Source of the DNA: an uncultured Bacteroidia bacterium
GTDB taxonomy: Bacteria; Bacteroidota; Bacteroidia; Bacteroidales; Prolixibacteraceae
Reading direction: 5' to 3'
Length of the DNA stretch: 64,000 bases
Assembly: GCA_903850335.1 (NCBI GenBank)
Contig: CAINLJ010000013.1
Coordinates: 1 to 64,000 of the forward strand
Shown: positions 1 through 8,576 of the stretch, one piece after another
How the letters are laid out: each line of letters starts with the position of its first letter
Numbering within the stretch: position 1 is the stretch's first letter
Program-made: the position numbers and the translations under genes
The notes under the pieces: generated by a model
The model's database searches: none
Told to the model about the DNA's origin: nothing
Seen by the model: the letters and a program-made list of their open reading frames with translations, nothing else

Positions 1-1
1 A

Positions 2-385
2 AAGGCCGATGTCGCTTTGCCAAAATTTTCCATGAAAGAAGTTGCACATGTTCTGGCACGTAATAACCTCACCAATAACCTCACTAATAACCTCACTAAT
101 AACCTCAGTAATGGTGTAAGTAACAGTGCAGTAAATAACGGTGCAGTAAATAACAGTGCAGTAAGTAACAGTGCAGTAACTAACAGTGCAGTAAGTAATA
201 ATGCAGTAAGTAATAATGCAGTAATTAACAGCGCAGTAAGTAACGGTGCAGTAATTAATAGTGCAGTAATTAATAGTGCAGTAAGTAATGGGATCTTTAA
301 CAACATAAGTAATAATATCAGCAATATGATGCAAAATAACGTAAGTAATAACCTTAGCAATAACATTACTAATATGGCTAATTAA
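2..385 (+). CDS. Asn-rich tandem-repeat protein, 3' part (open at left edge)
   Basis: The frame is open from the left edge to a TAA at 383-385, so the real start may lie outside the window; the first ATG inside is at 32. After about 20 ordinary residues the protein becomes almost pure repeat. It starts with four-residue units (N-N-L-T), continues as about 11 five-residue units of the form A-V-x-N-x at 128-292, and returns to N-N-[IVL]-[ST] units before ending in NMAN. Both DNA units (12 and 15 bp) are multiples of three, so copy changes keep the frame. This favours real translation, possibly as a solenoid or fibrous tail resembling pentapeptide-repeat geometry. I do not recognise a family, and a degraded gene tail that has expanded by slippage is equally possible. 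Confidence 0.45.
   Translation, partial: KADVALPKFSMKEVAHVLARNNLTNNLTNNLTNNLSNGVSNSAVNNGAVNNSAVSNSAVTNSAVSNNAVSNNAVINSAVSNGAVINSAVINSAVSNGIFNNISNNISNMMQNNVSNNLSNNITNMAN
61..292 (+). repeat. 12-bp and 15-bp tandem repeats
   Basis: About four copies of a 12-bp unit (aataacctcact) are followed, from 128 to 292, by about 11 copies of a 15-bp unit (gcagtaagtaacagt and variants). The units abut directly without spacers. Copies differ by only one to three bases, suggesting recent expansion by slippage. Confidence 0.85.
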
Positions 386-512
386 TAATAAGTAGTGGGT
401 AATAACTATAATTTCAATCAATAAGTTTTTTATGTTATATTGATAAAGATAATGGCATGTTCCATTCCGGACCTATTAAAACAGATCATTACAGAGGCAT
501 AGGACGCTCAAA

Positions 513-659
513 ATGAAGGCAAAGATCATGATTGTGGACAACGAGGAAGACCTCAGGCAATTGATCTGTCAAAATTTCCAACGGCAGATCAGGGAAGGAG
601 TGTACGATTTTGAGTTTGCGCGCAATGGTCTTGAGGCGCTTACTAAACTAATCAGTCTG
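513..659 (+). pseudogene. Response regulator receiver domain, N-terminal stub
   Basis: The first 45 or so residues match the start of a response-regulator receiver domain: MKAKIMIVDNEED (beta-1 and acidic pocket, with N where the second Asp is usual), then a helix ending FARNGLEALTKL. The homology stops before the phospho-acceptor Asp region. The reading frame then continues without a stop into the signal peptide of the next gene, whose own ATG is at 672. It looks like a receiver gene cut by a rearrangement. No output domain follows. As a separate functional protein it is unlikely. Confidence 0.6.
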
Positions 660-671
660 TCTAAGATTCCT

Positions 672-3647
672 ATGAAGACGATTAATTGTTGTTGGAATAT
701 TTGCGTATCTTTCCTTGTTCTTCCCCTCTTTTTGTGGTTTTCAACCCCTCATTCTCTCTATGCACAGGGTAAAATTGATTTGCAAAAATTTGAAACTCCA
801 AACCTTAAGTTGGTTTTTCTGGATAAAAGCACCTCCTACCTTGTTCCGCATACGGTAAGATCGTTTGAGAACTCGCTTGCTTTTCATGAGAAATTCTGGA
901 ATTACATACCCTCTGACAAGACGAATATCCTTTTTAATGATTTTACTGATGCTGGGAATGGTGGATCAATAGTATTTCCATGGAATTTCATAGTTATTGG
1001 TGTGGCTCCATTTGACTACACTTTTTCTGTGCTTCCCTCCAATGAACGGATGCAATGGCTAATGAGTCACGAACTCACTCATCAGGTGATGTGTGACAAG
1101 GCATCAAAACAGGATTGCGTTTTCCGTTCCATTATGGGGGGAAAGGTCATTGCCGACAATCGGGATCCTATCTCTATGGCGTACAGCTATTTCGCCACCC
1201 CTCGTGCTTTTTCCCCTCGTTGGTACCATGAAGGGATAGCGGTTTTTATGGAAACATGGATGTCTGGCGGTATAGGACGGGTGATGGGAGGATACGATGA
1301 AATGGTGTTTCGGACTATGGTGCACGACAGCGCTTTCTTTTATAATGTAATCGGGCTTGAGTCAGAAGGGACAGCTATCGATTTTCAGGTAGGGGTGAAT
1401 TCTTATCTTTACGGAACCCGTTTCGTAAGCTATCTTGCATACCATTACGGCCTTCCAAAACTCAAAGAGTTCTATTCAAGAACTAATTCGAGTAAACGCT
1501 ATTTTGCTGCACAGTTTAAACAAGTATATGGAATCCCCATTCAGGAAGAATGGGATAAATGGGTTGATTGGGAACACCAGTTTCAACAATCGAACCTGGA
1601 GGAAATCCGGAAATTCCCGATCACCGGTTATCGTAAGATATCTCAGAAACCATTGGGTTCTGTTTCGCGGCAATACTATGATCCTGTTTCCAAAAAAATA
1701 TTAACAGCACTCAGTTATCCGGGGAAATTGGCTTATATTGCTGCTATTGATGTAAGAGACGGTGCTATAACAAAGATCGCTCCTGTACCAAGCCCGAGTT
1801 TGTTTTTTGTAACCAACCTCGCCTATGATGATTCTTCCAAAACGATTTTTGCTTCAACAAAAAACAAAGATTGGCGGGGACTTCAGTCTGTTGACATAAG
1901 TACTGGAAAAGTTAAAGAGCTCATTCAAATTACCCGGACCGGCAATCTGGTTATTGATCCGAAAGATCATTCGTTATGGGGTATTCAGATCATGAGTGGC
2001 CGTACAGGACTGGTGCAGATTAAGCCTCCGTATACCGAACTCCAAACGATCATGACTCTTCCTTATGGAAAAGATTTATCTGACCCAGCCATATCGCCGG
2101 ATGGAAGGCTGATTTCAGTCACACTTTCTGATGTAACAGGAAGCCAGAAACTGGTTGTCTATAAGATTGCCGACCTGATTGCAGGCAAATCAGATCCGCA
2201 GGTCATTTACGAATTTGAGGATAATCCGGCGTCCAACTTTGTTTTCTCCCCCGATGGTAAGTTTCTTTATGGAACATCTTATTATACAGGCGTTTCCAAT
2301 GTATTTCGGATTTCATTGGAAACACATAAAGCACAGATTCTCACTAATGCTGAGACCGGATTTTTTCGCCCGTTGCCCATTTCAGCAGATTCTATGATCG
2401 TGTTCAACTATACCCATGATGGGATGATTGCCGGCATGATGAAAATTGATACAGTGGAAAGTGTAAATCCTGTGACCTATTTGGGGCAGCGGATCTTTAA
2501 AAAATATCCGGAAATCGAAAACTGGACATTACCTTCACCGTTAAAGATCAATCTGGATTCAATAAAAATTGTTGAAGAACGTTACCGTCCGGTCAAAGAA
2601 CTTAAGTTGGCCAGTGCGTATCCAATAGTGCAGGGCTACAAAGGATTTGTTGCAGGTGGATATCGTTTAAATTTTATGGATCCAATGGGTCTGAATTCAT
2701 TAAATCTGAAACTGTCAGTAACTCCTAACAAAGGATTACCAGATAAACAAATTCCACATATTTCGGCTGAATACAAATACTGGAACTGGTCTTTCACCGG
2801 AAATTATAATTACGCCGATTTCTATGATCTTTTCGGTCCCACCAAATTCAGCATGGCCGGTTACTCTTTTACTGCAAAATATCTCAAAGTCATCAACTGG
2901 TTCACACCCAGAAAAACCGATTTCTTCGTCAAACTATCTGTTTATGGTGATATGGAGACGCTGCCTGGAAATCAGAACATCGACTCAGATTATCGCAATT
3001 TTTATGTTGGGACTATCAACTATCACAGGAGTTATCTTGGAAAGTCACTTGGCGCTATTGAACCAGAGCAGGGTTACGACTGGAATGTATACGGTTACAG
3101 CAGCCTTGCAAAACAAGCCTTTTACCCCCAGCTGATCAACAACTTTGATCTTGGGTTTCTATTGCCGTTGCGAAATAGTTCCCTGTGGTTCAGAACTTCC
3201 CTCGGACAGTCGTTTGGAAAGACAGGTATAACTAATTCCTATTTTTATTTTGGTGGATTTGGTAATAACTACCTGGATTACAGATCTGCCCAACAATACC
3301 GGGAGATGTCGGGCTTTCCCGGAATGGAGATCGATGCCATTTCGGCGATGAACTACGGAAAGTTTTCTCCTGAATTGGATTTAAAACCTTTCCGGTTCAG
3401 GAAAGTTGGATTTAAAGGGCTCTACTCAACCTATGCCAGATTGACCCTGTTTGGAATGGGTTTATTTACCAATATTGGCTATAATCAACCTCAAATCAGA
3501 CAGCTCAACTATTATTCAACCGGTGCTCAGCTCGATTTTGAGATTGTTCTCTTCTCATTGCTTAAGTCAACACTTTCACTTGGTTATGCAAGAGCTTACA
3601 GCAATGTAAATTCACATGATGAATTTATGATTTCGCTAAAATTATAG
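672..3647 (+). CDS. Secreted gluzincin-type peptidase with beta-propeller and C-terminal beta-barrel
   Basis: I place the start at the ATG at 672 because a clean signal peptide begins there (MKTINCC, hydrophobic core, cleavage near SLYAQ). The upstream 53 in-frame codons belong to a response-regulator stub. The mature protein (991 aa in all) has a zinc-peptidase site HELTH at residues 133-137 and a likely third ligand E187 in WYHEG, as in peptidase MA-like gluzincins. Residues of about 310-610 carry TolB-like propeller repeats (ISPDGRL, FSPDGKF). The last 300 residues are rich in alternating aromatic strands and end in ISLKL, like an outer-membrane beta-barrel. It is probably a surface or outer-membrane protease; substrate unknown. 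It converges with the ABC genes across a terminator at 3807-3832. Confidence 0.75.
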   Translation: MKTINCCWNICVSFLVLPLFLWFSTPHSLYAQGKIDLQKFETPNLKLVFLDKSTSYLVPHTVRSFENSLAFHEKFWNYIPSDKTNILFNDFTDAGNGGSIVFPWNFIVIGVAPFDYTFSVLPSNERMQWLMSHELTHQVMCDKASKQDCVFRSIMGGKVIADNRDPISMAYSYFATPRAFSPRWYHEGIAVFMETWMSGGIGRVMGGYDEMVFRTMVHDSAFFYNVIGLESEGTAIDFQVGVNSYLYGTRFVSYLAYHYGLPKLKEFYSRTNSSKRYFAAQFKQVYGIPIQEEWDKWVDWEHQFQQSNLEEIRKFPITGYRKISQKPLGSVSRQYYDPVSKKILTALSYPGKLAYIAAIDVRDGAITKIAPVPSPSLFFVTNLAYDDSSKTIFASTKNKDWRGLQSVDISTGKVKELIQITRTGNLVIDPKDHSLWGIQIMSGRTGLVQIKPPYTELQTIMTLPYGKDLSDPAISPDGRLISVTLSDVTGSQKLVVYKIADLIAGKSDPQVIYEFEDNPASNFVFSPDGKFLYGTSYYTGVSNVFRISLETHKAQILTNAETGFFRPLPISADSMIVFNYTHDGMIAGMMKIDTVESVNPVTYLGQRIFKKYPEIENWTLPSPLKINLDSIKIVEERYRPVKELKLASAYPIVQGYKGFVAGGYRLNFMDPMGLNSLNLKLSVTPNKGLPDKQIPHISAEYKYWNWSFTGNYNYADFYDLFGPTKFSMAGYSFTAKYLKVINWFTPRKTDFFVKLSVYGDMETLPGNQNIDSDYRNFYVGTINYHRSYLGKSLGAIEPEQGYDWNVYGYSSLAKQAFYPQLINNFDLGFLLPLRNSSLWFRTSLGQSFGKTGITNSYFYFGGFGNNYLDYRSAQQYREMSGFPGMEIDAISAMNYGKFSPELDLKPFRFRKVGFKGLYSTYARLTLFGMGLFTNIGYNQPQIRQLNYYSTGAQLDFEIVLFSLLKSTLSLGYARAYSNVNSHDEFMISLKL

Positions 3648-3806
3648 TTTATTTTACATAGCTAAGGGCTACTGATAAAAGCTTTGATATTAAATTAGAG
3701 TATCATTACGAAAAATCTGTAGGATTGATCAATGTAGTCTCAAAGGAAATGGGCAGGTTTTTTTTCTTAATCCGATCAATAATGCCTGTTACTCTACGGC
3801 ACAGAA

Positions 3807-3832
3807 AAAAAGGAGCTTAAAGACTCCTTTTT
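3807..3832. terminator. Bidirectional intrinsic terminator
   Basis: A 9-bp perfect stem (aaaaaggag / ctccttttt) with an 8-base loop has an A-tract on one side and a T-tract on the other. It lies between two convergent genes, so it can stop transcription from both strands. Confidence 0.7.
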
Positions 3833-3914
3833 CCCTGTTTGGAGGTTAGTACTCAAAGAACACCCTATACTTTTGTTGTAGGGATATGGGATAATGGCAA
3901 GCGAATTCCACAAT

Positions 3915-6900
3915 CTATTCCTCTTCTACTCTCTTTAAATTATCATCAGGAATACGGTCGATCAGGTAATTATACGGATCGATACCCGCCTGCCAGGGTT
4001 TTTCCTTCATTCGGAAAGTGAAAACATTTTCTTTCGCAGTCACTTTCAGTCGTTTCATTACTATAGGATTACCAAGATTTTTCTTGCTCTTTGGCTCAGA
4101 AAAAACGCCAATGTCGACATAATCAGCCATTGCAATTTCTTTCTCCTTTCCAAGAGTATCGGATCTGAATTTTTCAGAATTAGTCTTTAAAGTAACTTCA
4201 TATTCATCCCCAATCTTCTTATACTTTGCCTCCATCGTTCGGTTGGAAAACAGGGTGATGTTCTCAAACATATCATCGATAAGATATTGCAAACTATCGG
4301 GGGTAGCCTTTCTAAAAGCACGAATTGCCGATGGGGACGTTGCATACGGTGGTTGTTTGTAAGCAAATGAATCAAGCAGAGTTCGCAGAGATCCATTTAC
4401 TTTATCTTCGCCGATCATCTCCTTGAGATAGTACATGATTACGCTTGCCTTTTGATAGTGGATATACCCCTGGGACTCAGATTTCATCAGTGGCCGTTCT
4501 GCCTCAAACTCGTTACTCCTTCCTCTTAAATATCCATCCATCTCATACTTAAGAAATTTCTTCATCTTATCTTTACCGTATTCCTTTTCCATGACCATCA
4601 GGGCCGAATACTGGGCAAATCCCTCACTCATCATCTCACTACCCTGCATGTTGGCACCACACATTTGATGGGCCCAGTATTGATGTCCCATCTCATGAGC
4701 TACGACGTAAAATACCTGATCTATATCATCTGCAGTAACTTTTCGTAAATCGATAATAAAACCTATCCCTTCGCTATAGGGCATTGTGCCGGGAAATGCC
4801 TGAGCAAAACTTGAATAACGCGGAAACTCGATAATCCGGCATTGCTTGTGATAATATTTCCCGAAATTCGTTGTGTAATATTCAAGAGATTTCTCAAGGC
4901 TCTTCAACATGTTAGGAACATTAAATTCATGGGGTTTGATATAATAAACCTCCAGGTCAATACCGTTCCATTTCTTGCGTGCTACCTCATATTTTGCGGA
5001 TATAAAAGAGTAAAAATCAAGTGACTTCTGATCCAGCTTATAGTTAAAATAACGTTTCCCATCTGCCTCCCAGGATTTAACAAGACTGCCGGGAGCGATG
5101 GCAATCTGATCCGGTTCGGTGCTGATTGTTGTATTTACTTCGACCCAGTCTGCATCCTTGTTAAGGTATGAATTTGCCCGGGTCATAAGGTCATTTTCGT
5201 TGAGCTTTGGCATTCGACGTCGTGGTGGGAGCTTCAGCTTTATTCTCTTGTTCTTGTCGCCAATCTCATATCCATCCATATAGCCCAAAGATGGAACAAT
5301 ATTCCCGTTATTAAAAAATGTGCCGTTTTGTGTTAGCTGTGTAAAAGAGACTTCATTTTCAAATCCCTTTGATATTCGTGACACATCAAATTTAATCAGG
5401 ACCGAATCTTTGGGTTGCAAGGGAGAGGAAAGGGTATAAATGCGGTAATTCAATCTGGAATCGATTAATTTTAAAGTACTTCCTTTTATTGAAATGTTAA
5501 CAGTATCCGGAATTGACGGCAATGTAAAATGCAGTTCTGTGATAGGCTGATTGGAAATGTTCCGGGCCCAAACGTTCACAGTGGCTTTCATACTACGTTG
5601 CGAAGGCATCAGTTCGATCGTATAATCATACTTATAAAAACGCGGCTGAATTATATTCTCATATTTCTTGTAGGCCTTCTCATAATCAACCTGTTTGTTT
5701 TCCTGTTCCTTCTCTGAATCATATTTATTCAAAACCTTTGTATTGTAGTAAATAAAACCACTGCACAAAATAAAGATAAAGGCAGTGCCTCCGATGGCAG
5801 TTTTATAATTCAGGATTACAGATTTTGCCGCTCTCAGTCGTTTGTTAAAACCGGTCTCCTCACCACGAATATAAAATGCAAAAATAATAAAGCCGACAAG
5901 CAGGGAAAAAATCAACCAATAGGTATTGAACCAAACAGTTGATGGGATAAAGGGACCATAACCATTCATATCCGAATAGGTAACATTCGGTGTTAAACCA
6001 TATTTTACCATATTTGTGCTTATCCTCAACAATCGCCAGATAAATGAATTCAAAATCACGAAGGTAACGAATGCAAAATAGGCAATATACCTGTTGTTGA
6101 TTACGTAGTGAAAGAATAATGCCAGAAAGACAAGGAAAGTAAATGATAGCAAATCCATCACAAGAAGTGATTCGAAATATACGTCCAGTTGATATCTGTG
6201 ATAGCCAAATGCTGTTTGGGCGATAACTCCAATTAAAATAGTACAAAAAAGAATAAGTGCAATAGAGGCAACCATTGCAATTAATTTCGAAACAAACAAC
6301 AATGAGGTCTGGATTGGGGTGGCGTCCTGCATTTCATTGAATTTCGAATCCCTCTCTTTCCATACCAGTACACCTGAATAAAAGGTTATAATTGCTATCA
6401 GATAAAGATAGAAAGAACCTTGTATTGAGCTAATTACGTCGTAGGTGACAGGATACTGATCGGTGCCGTACCTACCCGTAAAGCTTGTTAATGACGAGAC
6501 CAGGTTTATTACACCGATTAATACTATTATTATAAAAGTCGGATTTTTTATGATAGCCTTGGTTTCAAAATTTATTAAATACAGAAGGTCGGACAATGTA
6601 AATTTACCGGCGGAGGTGGGTTGGAAATGAGGAATTCCAGTTACAGGCATTGACTCCTGTTTTACTTTTTTCTCTTTTTTCGCCTTTTGATTTTTCGTGC
6701 TGAAGGAGAATTTAAAGTATCCAACAAATAAAATCACTGCACTTATCCCGACCCAGATGAGCCGGTTGTACAGGAACGCTCCGATTAATGGTACGGCGTG
6801 TAGATTCTTTTCATCGACTGTCATGTATTTTCCTATGATTCCTTCGGGCCGGAATCCAAATGGATCAAGTATATTTGCGAGCCACTCTTTTTCAAGATCA

Positions 6901-7487
6901 CGTGTAAAGCCAGATGAAACGACATAAAATACGAGGATCAGCATCGCTCCGACGAATGACACCGTATTACTTCTGAAGATTATTGCAAGCACGTATAAAA
7001 ATACAGCTGCTATGATTGTGTTTGGTATGCCAAAGCTCAGTATTCCCTGAAGGTGACCGCTCCAGATGATATCACCATAGCGCTCTGCCTGTGCCCAGGG
7101 CATAAGCGGACCGATCAGACTTCCTAATGAGACGCCGAGCAGGGGCAATATTGCAATTGATGTTGCACCAATAAATTTCCCAAAATAGTAATCCCGTTTT
7201 TTTATCGGGGAGGAAAATACAAACTGATACATACCGTGAGCAAAATCCCGGTTTGCAGTTGCATTCATAAATGCCGTCGTCATTAATAAACAAACCAGCG
7301 ACATAACACCATAGTATGTCTGGATCACATAAGGGGCATTCTTATGAACACTTCCTACACCACCTCCAATTGTAACATTATCAGACGAAACAGCACCCAT
7401 CACCAACATCGTGTTGATGAATAAGAATATCCAGGTCATTGGCGAACCAAGCCATAACTTCCATTCGTGTTTTATAAATTTCCACAT
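3915..7487 (-). CDS. ABC-2 type permease fused to M1-family peptidase domain
   Basis: This 1190-aa protein starts MWKFIKHEWKLWL. The N-terminal half has two ABC-2-type membrane blocks (about residues 1-260 and 310-600), each with around six hydrophobic segments separated by a charged Lys-rich linker. From about residue 640 there is a periplasmic M1-like aminopeptidase region. Its zinc site is HEMGH at 931-935 with the third ligand E955 in SEGFAQY, a spacing of 19 residues that matches my recollection of this fused family rather than the usual 18. The ATPase gene lies 10 bp upstream, so the two form one exporter operon. It may couple efflux or peptide transport with peptide trimming; the substrate is unknown. 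Length is normal for such fusions. Confidence 0.85.
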   Translation of the reverse strand: MWKFIKHEWKLWLGSPMTWIFLFINTMLVMGAVSSDNVTIGGGVGSVHKNAPYVIQTYYGVMSLVCLLMTTAFMNATANRDFAHGMYQFVFSSPIKKRDYYFGKFIGATSIAILPLLGVSLGSLIGPLMPWAQAERYGDIIWSGHLQGILSFGIPNTIIAAVFLYVLAIIFRSNTVSFVGAMLILVFYVVSSGFTRDLEKEWLANILDPFGFRPEGIIGKYMTVDEKNLHAVPLIGAFLYNRLIWVGISAVILFVGYFKFSFSTKNQKAKKEKKVKQESMPVTGIPHFQPTSAGKFTLSDLLYLINFETKAIIKNPTFIIIVLIGVINLVSSLTSFTGRYGTDQYPVTYDVISSIQGSFYLYLIAIITFYSGVLVWKERDSKFNEMQDATPIQTSLLFVSKLIAMVASIALILFCTILIGVIAQTAFGYHRYQLDVYFESLLVMDLLSFTFLVFLALFFHYVINNRYIAYFAFVTFVILNSFIWRLLRISTNMVKYGLTPNVTYSDMNGYGPFIPSTVWFNTYWLIFSLLVGFIIFAFYIRGEETGFNKRLRAAKSVILNYKTAIGGTAFIFILCSGFIYYNTKVLNKYDSEKEQENKQVDYEKAYKKYENIIQPRFYKYDYTIELMPSQRSMKATVNVWARNISNQPITELHFTLPSIPDTVNISIKGSTLKLIDSRLNYRIYTLSSPLQPKDSVLIKFDVSRISKGFENEVSFTQLTQNGTFFNNGNIVPSLGYMDGYEIGDKNKRIKLKLPPRRRMPKLNENDLMTRANSYLNKDADWVEVNTTISTEPDQIAIAPGSLVKSWEADGKRYFNYKLDQKSLDFYSFISAKYEVARKKWNGIDLEVYYIKPHEFNVPNMLKSLEKSLEYYTTNFGKYYHKQCRIIEFPRYSSFAQAFPGTMPYSEGIGFIIDLRKVTADDIDQVFYVVAHEMGHQYWAHQMCGANMQGSEMMSEGFAQYSALMVMEKEYGKDKMKKFLKYEMDGYLRGRSNEFEAERPLMKSESQGYIHYQKASVIMYYLKEMIGEDKVNGSLRTLLDSFAYKQPPYATSPSAIRAFRKATPDSLQYLIDDMFENITLFSNRTMEAKYKKIGDEYEVTLKTNSEKFRSDTLGKEKEIAMADYVDIGVFSEPKSKKNLGNPIVMKRLKVTAKENVFTFRMKEKPWQAGIDPYNYLIDRIPDDNLKRVEEE

Positions 7488-7497
7488 AATAGTTCAG

Positions 7498-8370
7498 TTA
7501 AACCAGTTCGTTGAGATTCGCAAAAAATACATCTTCCAGGTTTTCTTCCGCTTTAGTAAACCCGTTATCGAGTTCCTTTTCCGAAAAAGCGTGAATTAAA
7601 GGCTTACCACCCACCAGTTTACTTGAGATTATCTTGTATTCGCCCTGGTAAAAGGGAAGTTCGGATTTGTCAACTTTACGTTCCCATACCTTGCCTTTGA
7701 TTTGCAGCAAGGCATCGTCCGTATTGCCGCTGAATAACACTTTGCCCTTATCCACAATTGCCATTTGGTTGCATAGCTCCCTGACATCCTGCACAATATG
7801 GGTTGAGAGAATTACGATAATATTCTCTCCGATTTCGCTGAGAATATTATAGAACCGGTTACGTTCACCAGGATCAAGACCTGCTGTTGGTTCATCAACA
7901 ATTACCAGTTTAGGATCACCTATCAGGCATTGGGCGATTCCAAATCGCTGACGCATACCGCCACTGTAGCTGCTTACCGATTTTTTCCGGTGTTCAAAAA
8001 GGTTCACTTTATTCAACAGATAATTCACGATCTCCTTCCGTTCGCCGCTATTTCCAAATCCTTTCAACAATGCCAGATGATCGAGCAAATCGACTGCTGA
8101 GGTCCGTGGGTAGACCCCGAATTCCTGAGGCAGGTAACCCAAAACTTTCCGCACTGATTCTTTATCATTTAAAACATCCATTTCTCCGAGCATCGCTGTG
8201 CCGCTATCTGCATCCTGCAAGGTTGCAAGGATCCGCATTAAAGTCGATTTTCCAGCACCGTTAGGACCCAAAAGCCCGAACATACCTTTGTTGATAGTCA
8301 ATGAAACGTCGATTAAGGCACGTACTCCGTTGCCATATTGCTTGTTAAGGGCTTCAATTTTTAGGATCAT
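7498..8370 (-). CDS. ABC transporter ATP-binding protein
   Basis: This 290-aa CcmA-type ATPase hydrolyses ATP to drive the fused permease/peptidase encoded 10 bp downstream. Visible motifs are Walker A GPNGAGKS (near residue 36), signature YSGGMRQRFGIAQ (near 140), Walker B LVIVDEPTAGLDP and the switch His in LSTH. The ATG at 8370 gives the standard N-terminus (MILKIEALNKQYGNG). No other gene lies between it and the GH51 gene upstream. Its transcript probably begins in the 206-bp gap upstream, where a TAACTTTA box is present. Confidence 0.9.
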   Translation of the reverse strand: MILKIEALNKQYGNGVRALIDVSLTINKGMFGLLGPNGAGKSTLMRILATLQDADSGTAMLGEMDVLNDKESVRKVLGYLPQEFGVYPRTSAVDLLDHLALLKGFGNSGERKEIVNYLLNKVNLFEHRKKSVSSYSGGMRQRFGIAQCLIGDPKLVIVDEPTAGLDPGERNRFYNILSEIGENIIVILSTHIVQDVRELCNQMAIVDKGKVLFSGNTDDALLQIKGKVWERKVDKSELPFYQGEYKIISSKLVGGKPLIHAFSEKELDNGFTKAEENLEDVFFANLNELV

Positions 8371-8413
8371 AAGGATTGGTTTTTAATGAATGTTTGACGA
8401 TTAGCAGTGATTT

Positions 8414-8421
8414 AAAGTTAC
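8414..8421 (-). promoter_or_regulatory. Candidate -7 box of the ABC operon
   Basis: On the minus strand the gap upstream of the ATPase gene contains TAACTTTA, one base from the Bacteroidota -7 consensus TAnnTTTG. A TTG lies about 22 bases farther upstream as a possible -33 element. The same octamer occurs upstream of nuoA. Confidence 0.3.
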
Positions 8422-8576
8422 AATATTGTTGAATAACTTATGGCAATTTTCTCAATTTCCTTCTCTTTTTCAAAATTTATTTGTACGAAACCTGTTTCCA
8501 CCTTCTGAAATTTATATCAGCTAATATTACTGTGCAATAACAAATACAGATGATTTAAAAATTTTAAAAATAAACC

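Noticed and set aside
61-292. Possible CRISPR array
   Set aside because: The units are 12 and 15 bp and directly abut with no spacers; they keep a coding frame, so this is a coding tandem repeat.
3839-4021. Small plus-strand ORF after the terminator
   Set aside because: It overlaps the end of the permease-peptidase gene on the opposite strand and starts inside the terminator region; no family features.
5860-6246. Second minus-strand frame of 128 codons within the ABC permease gene
   Set aside because: Overlaps the permease membrane segments in a shifted frame; aromatic-rich composition is a by-product of hydrophobic codons.
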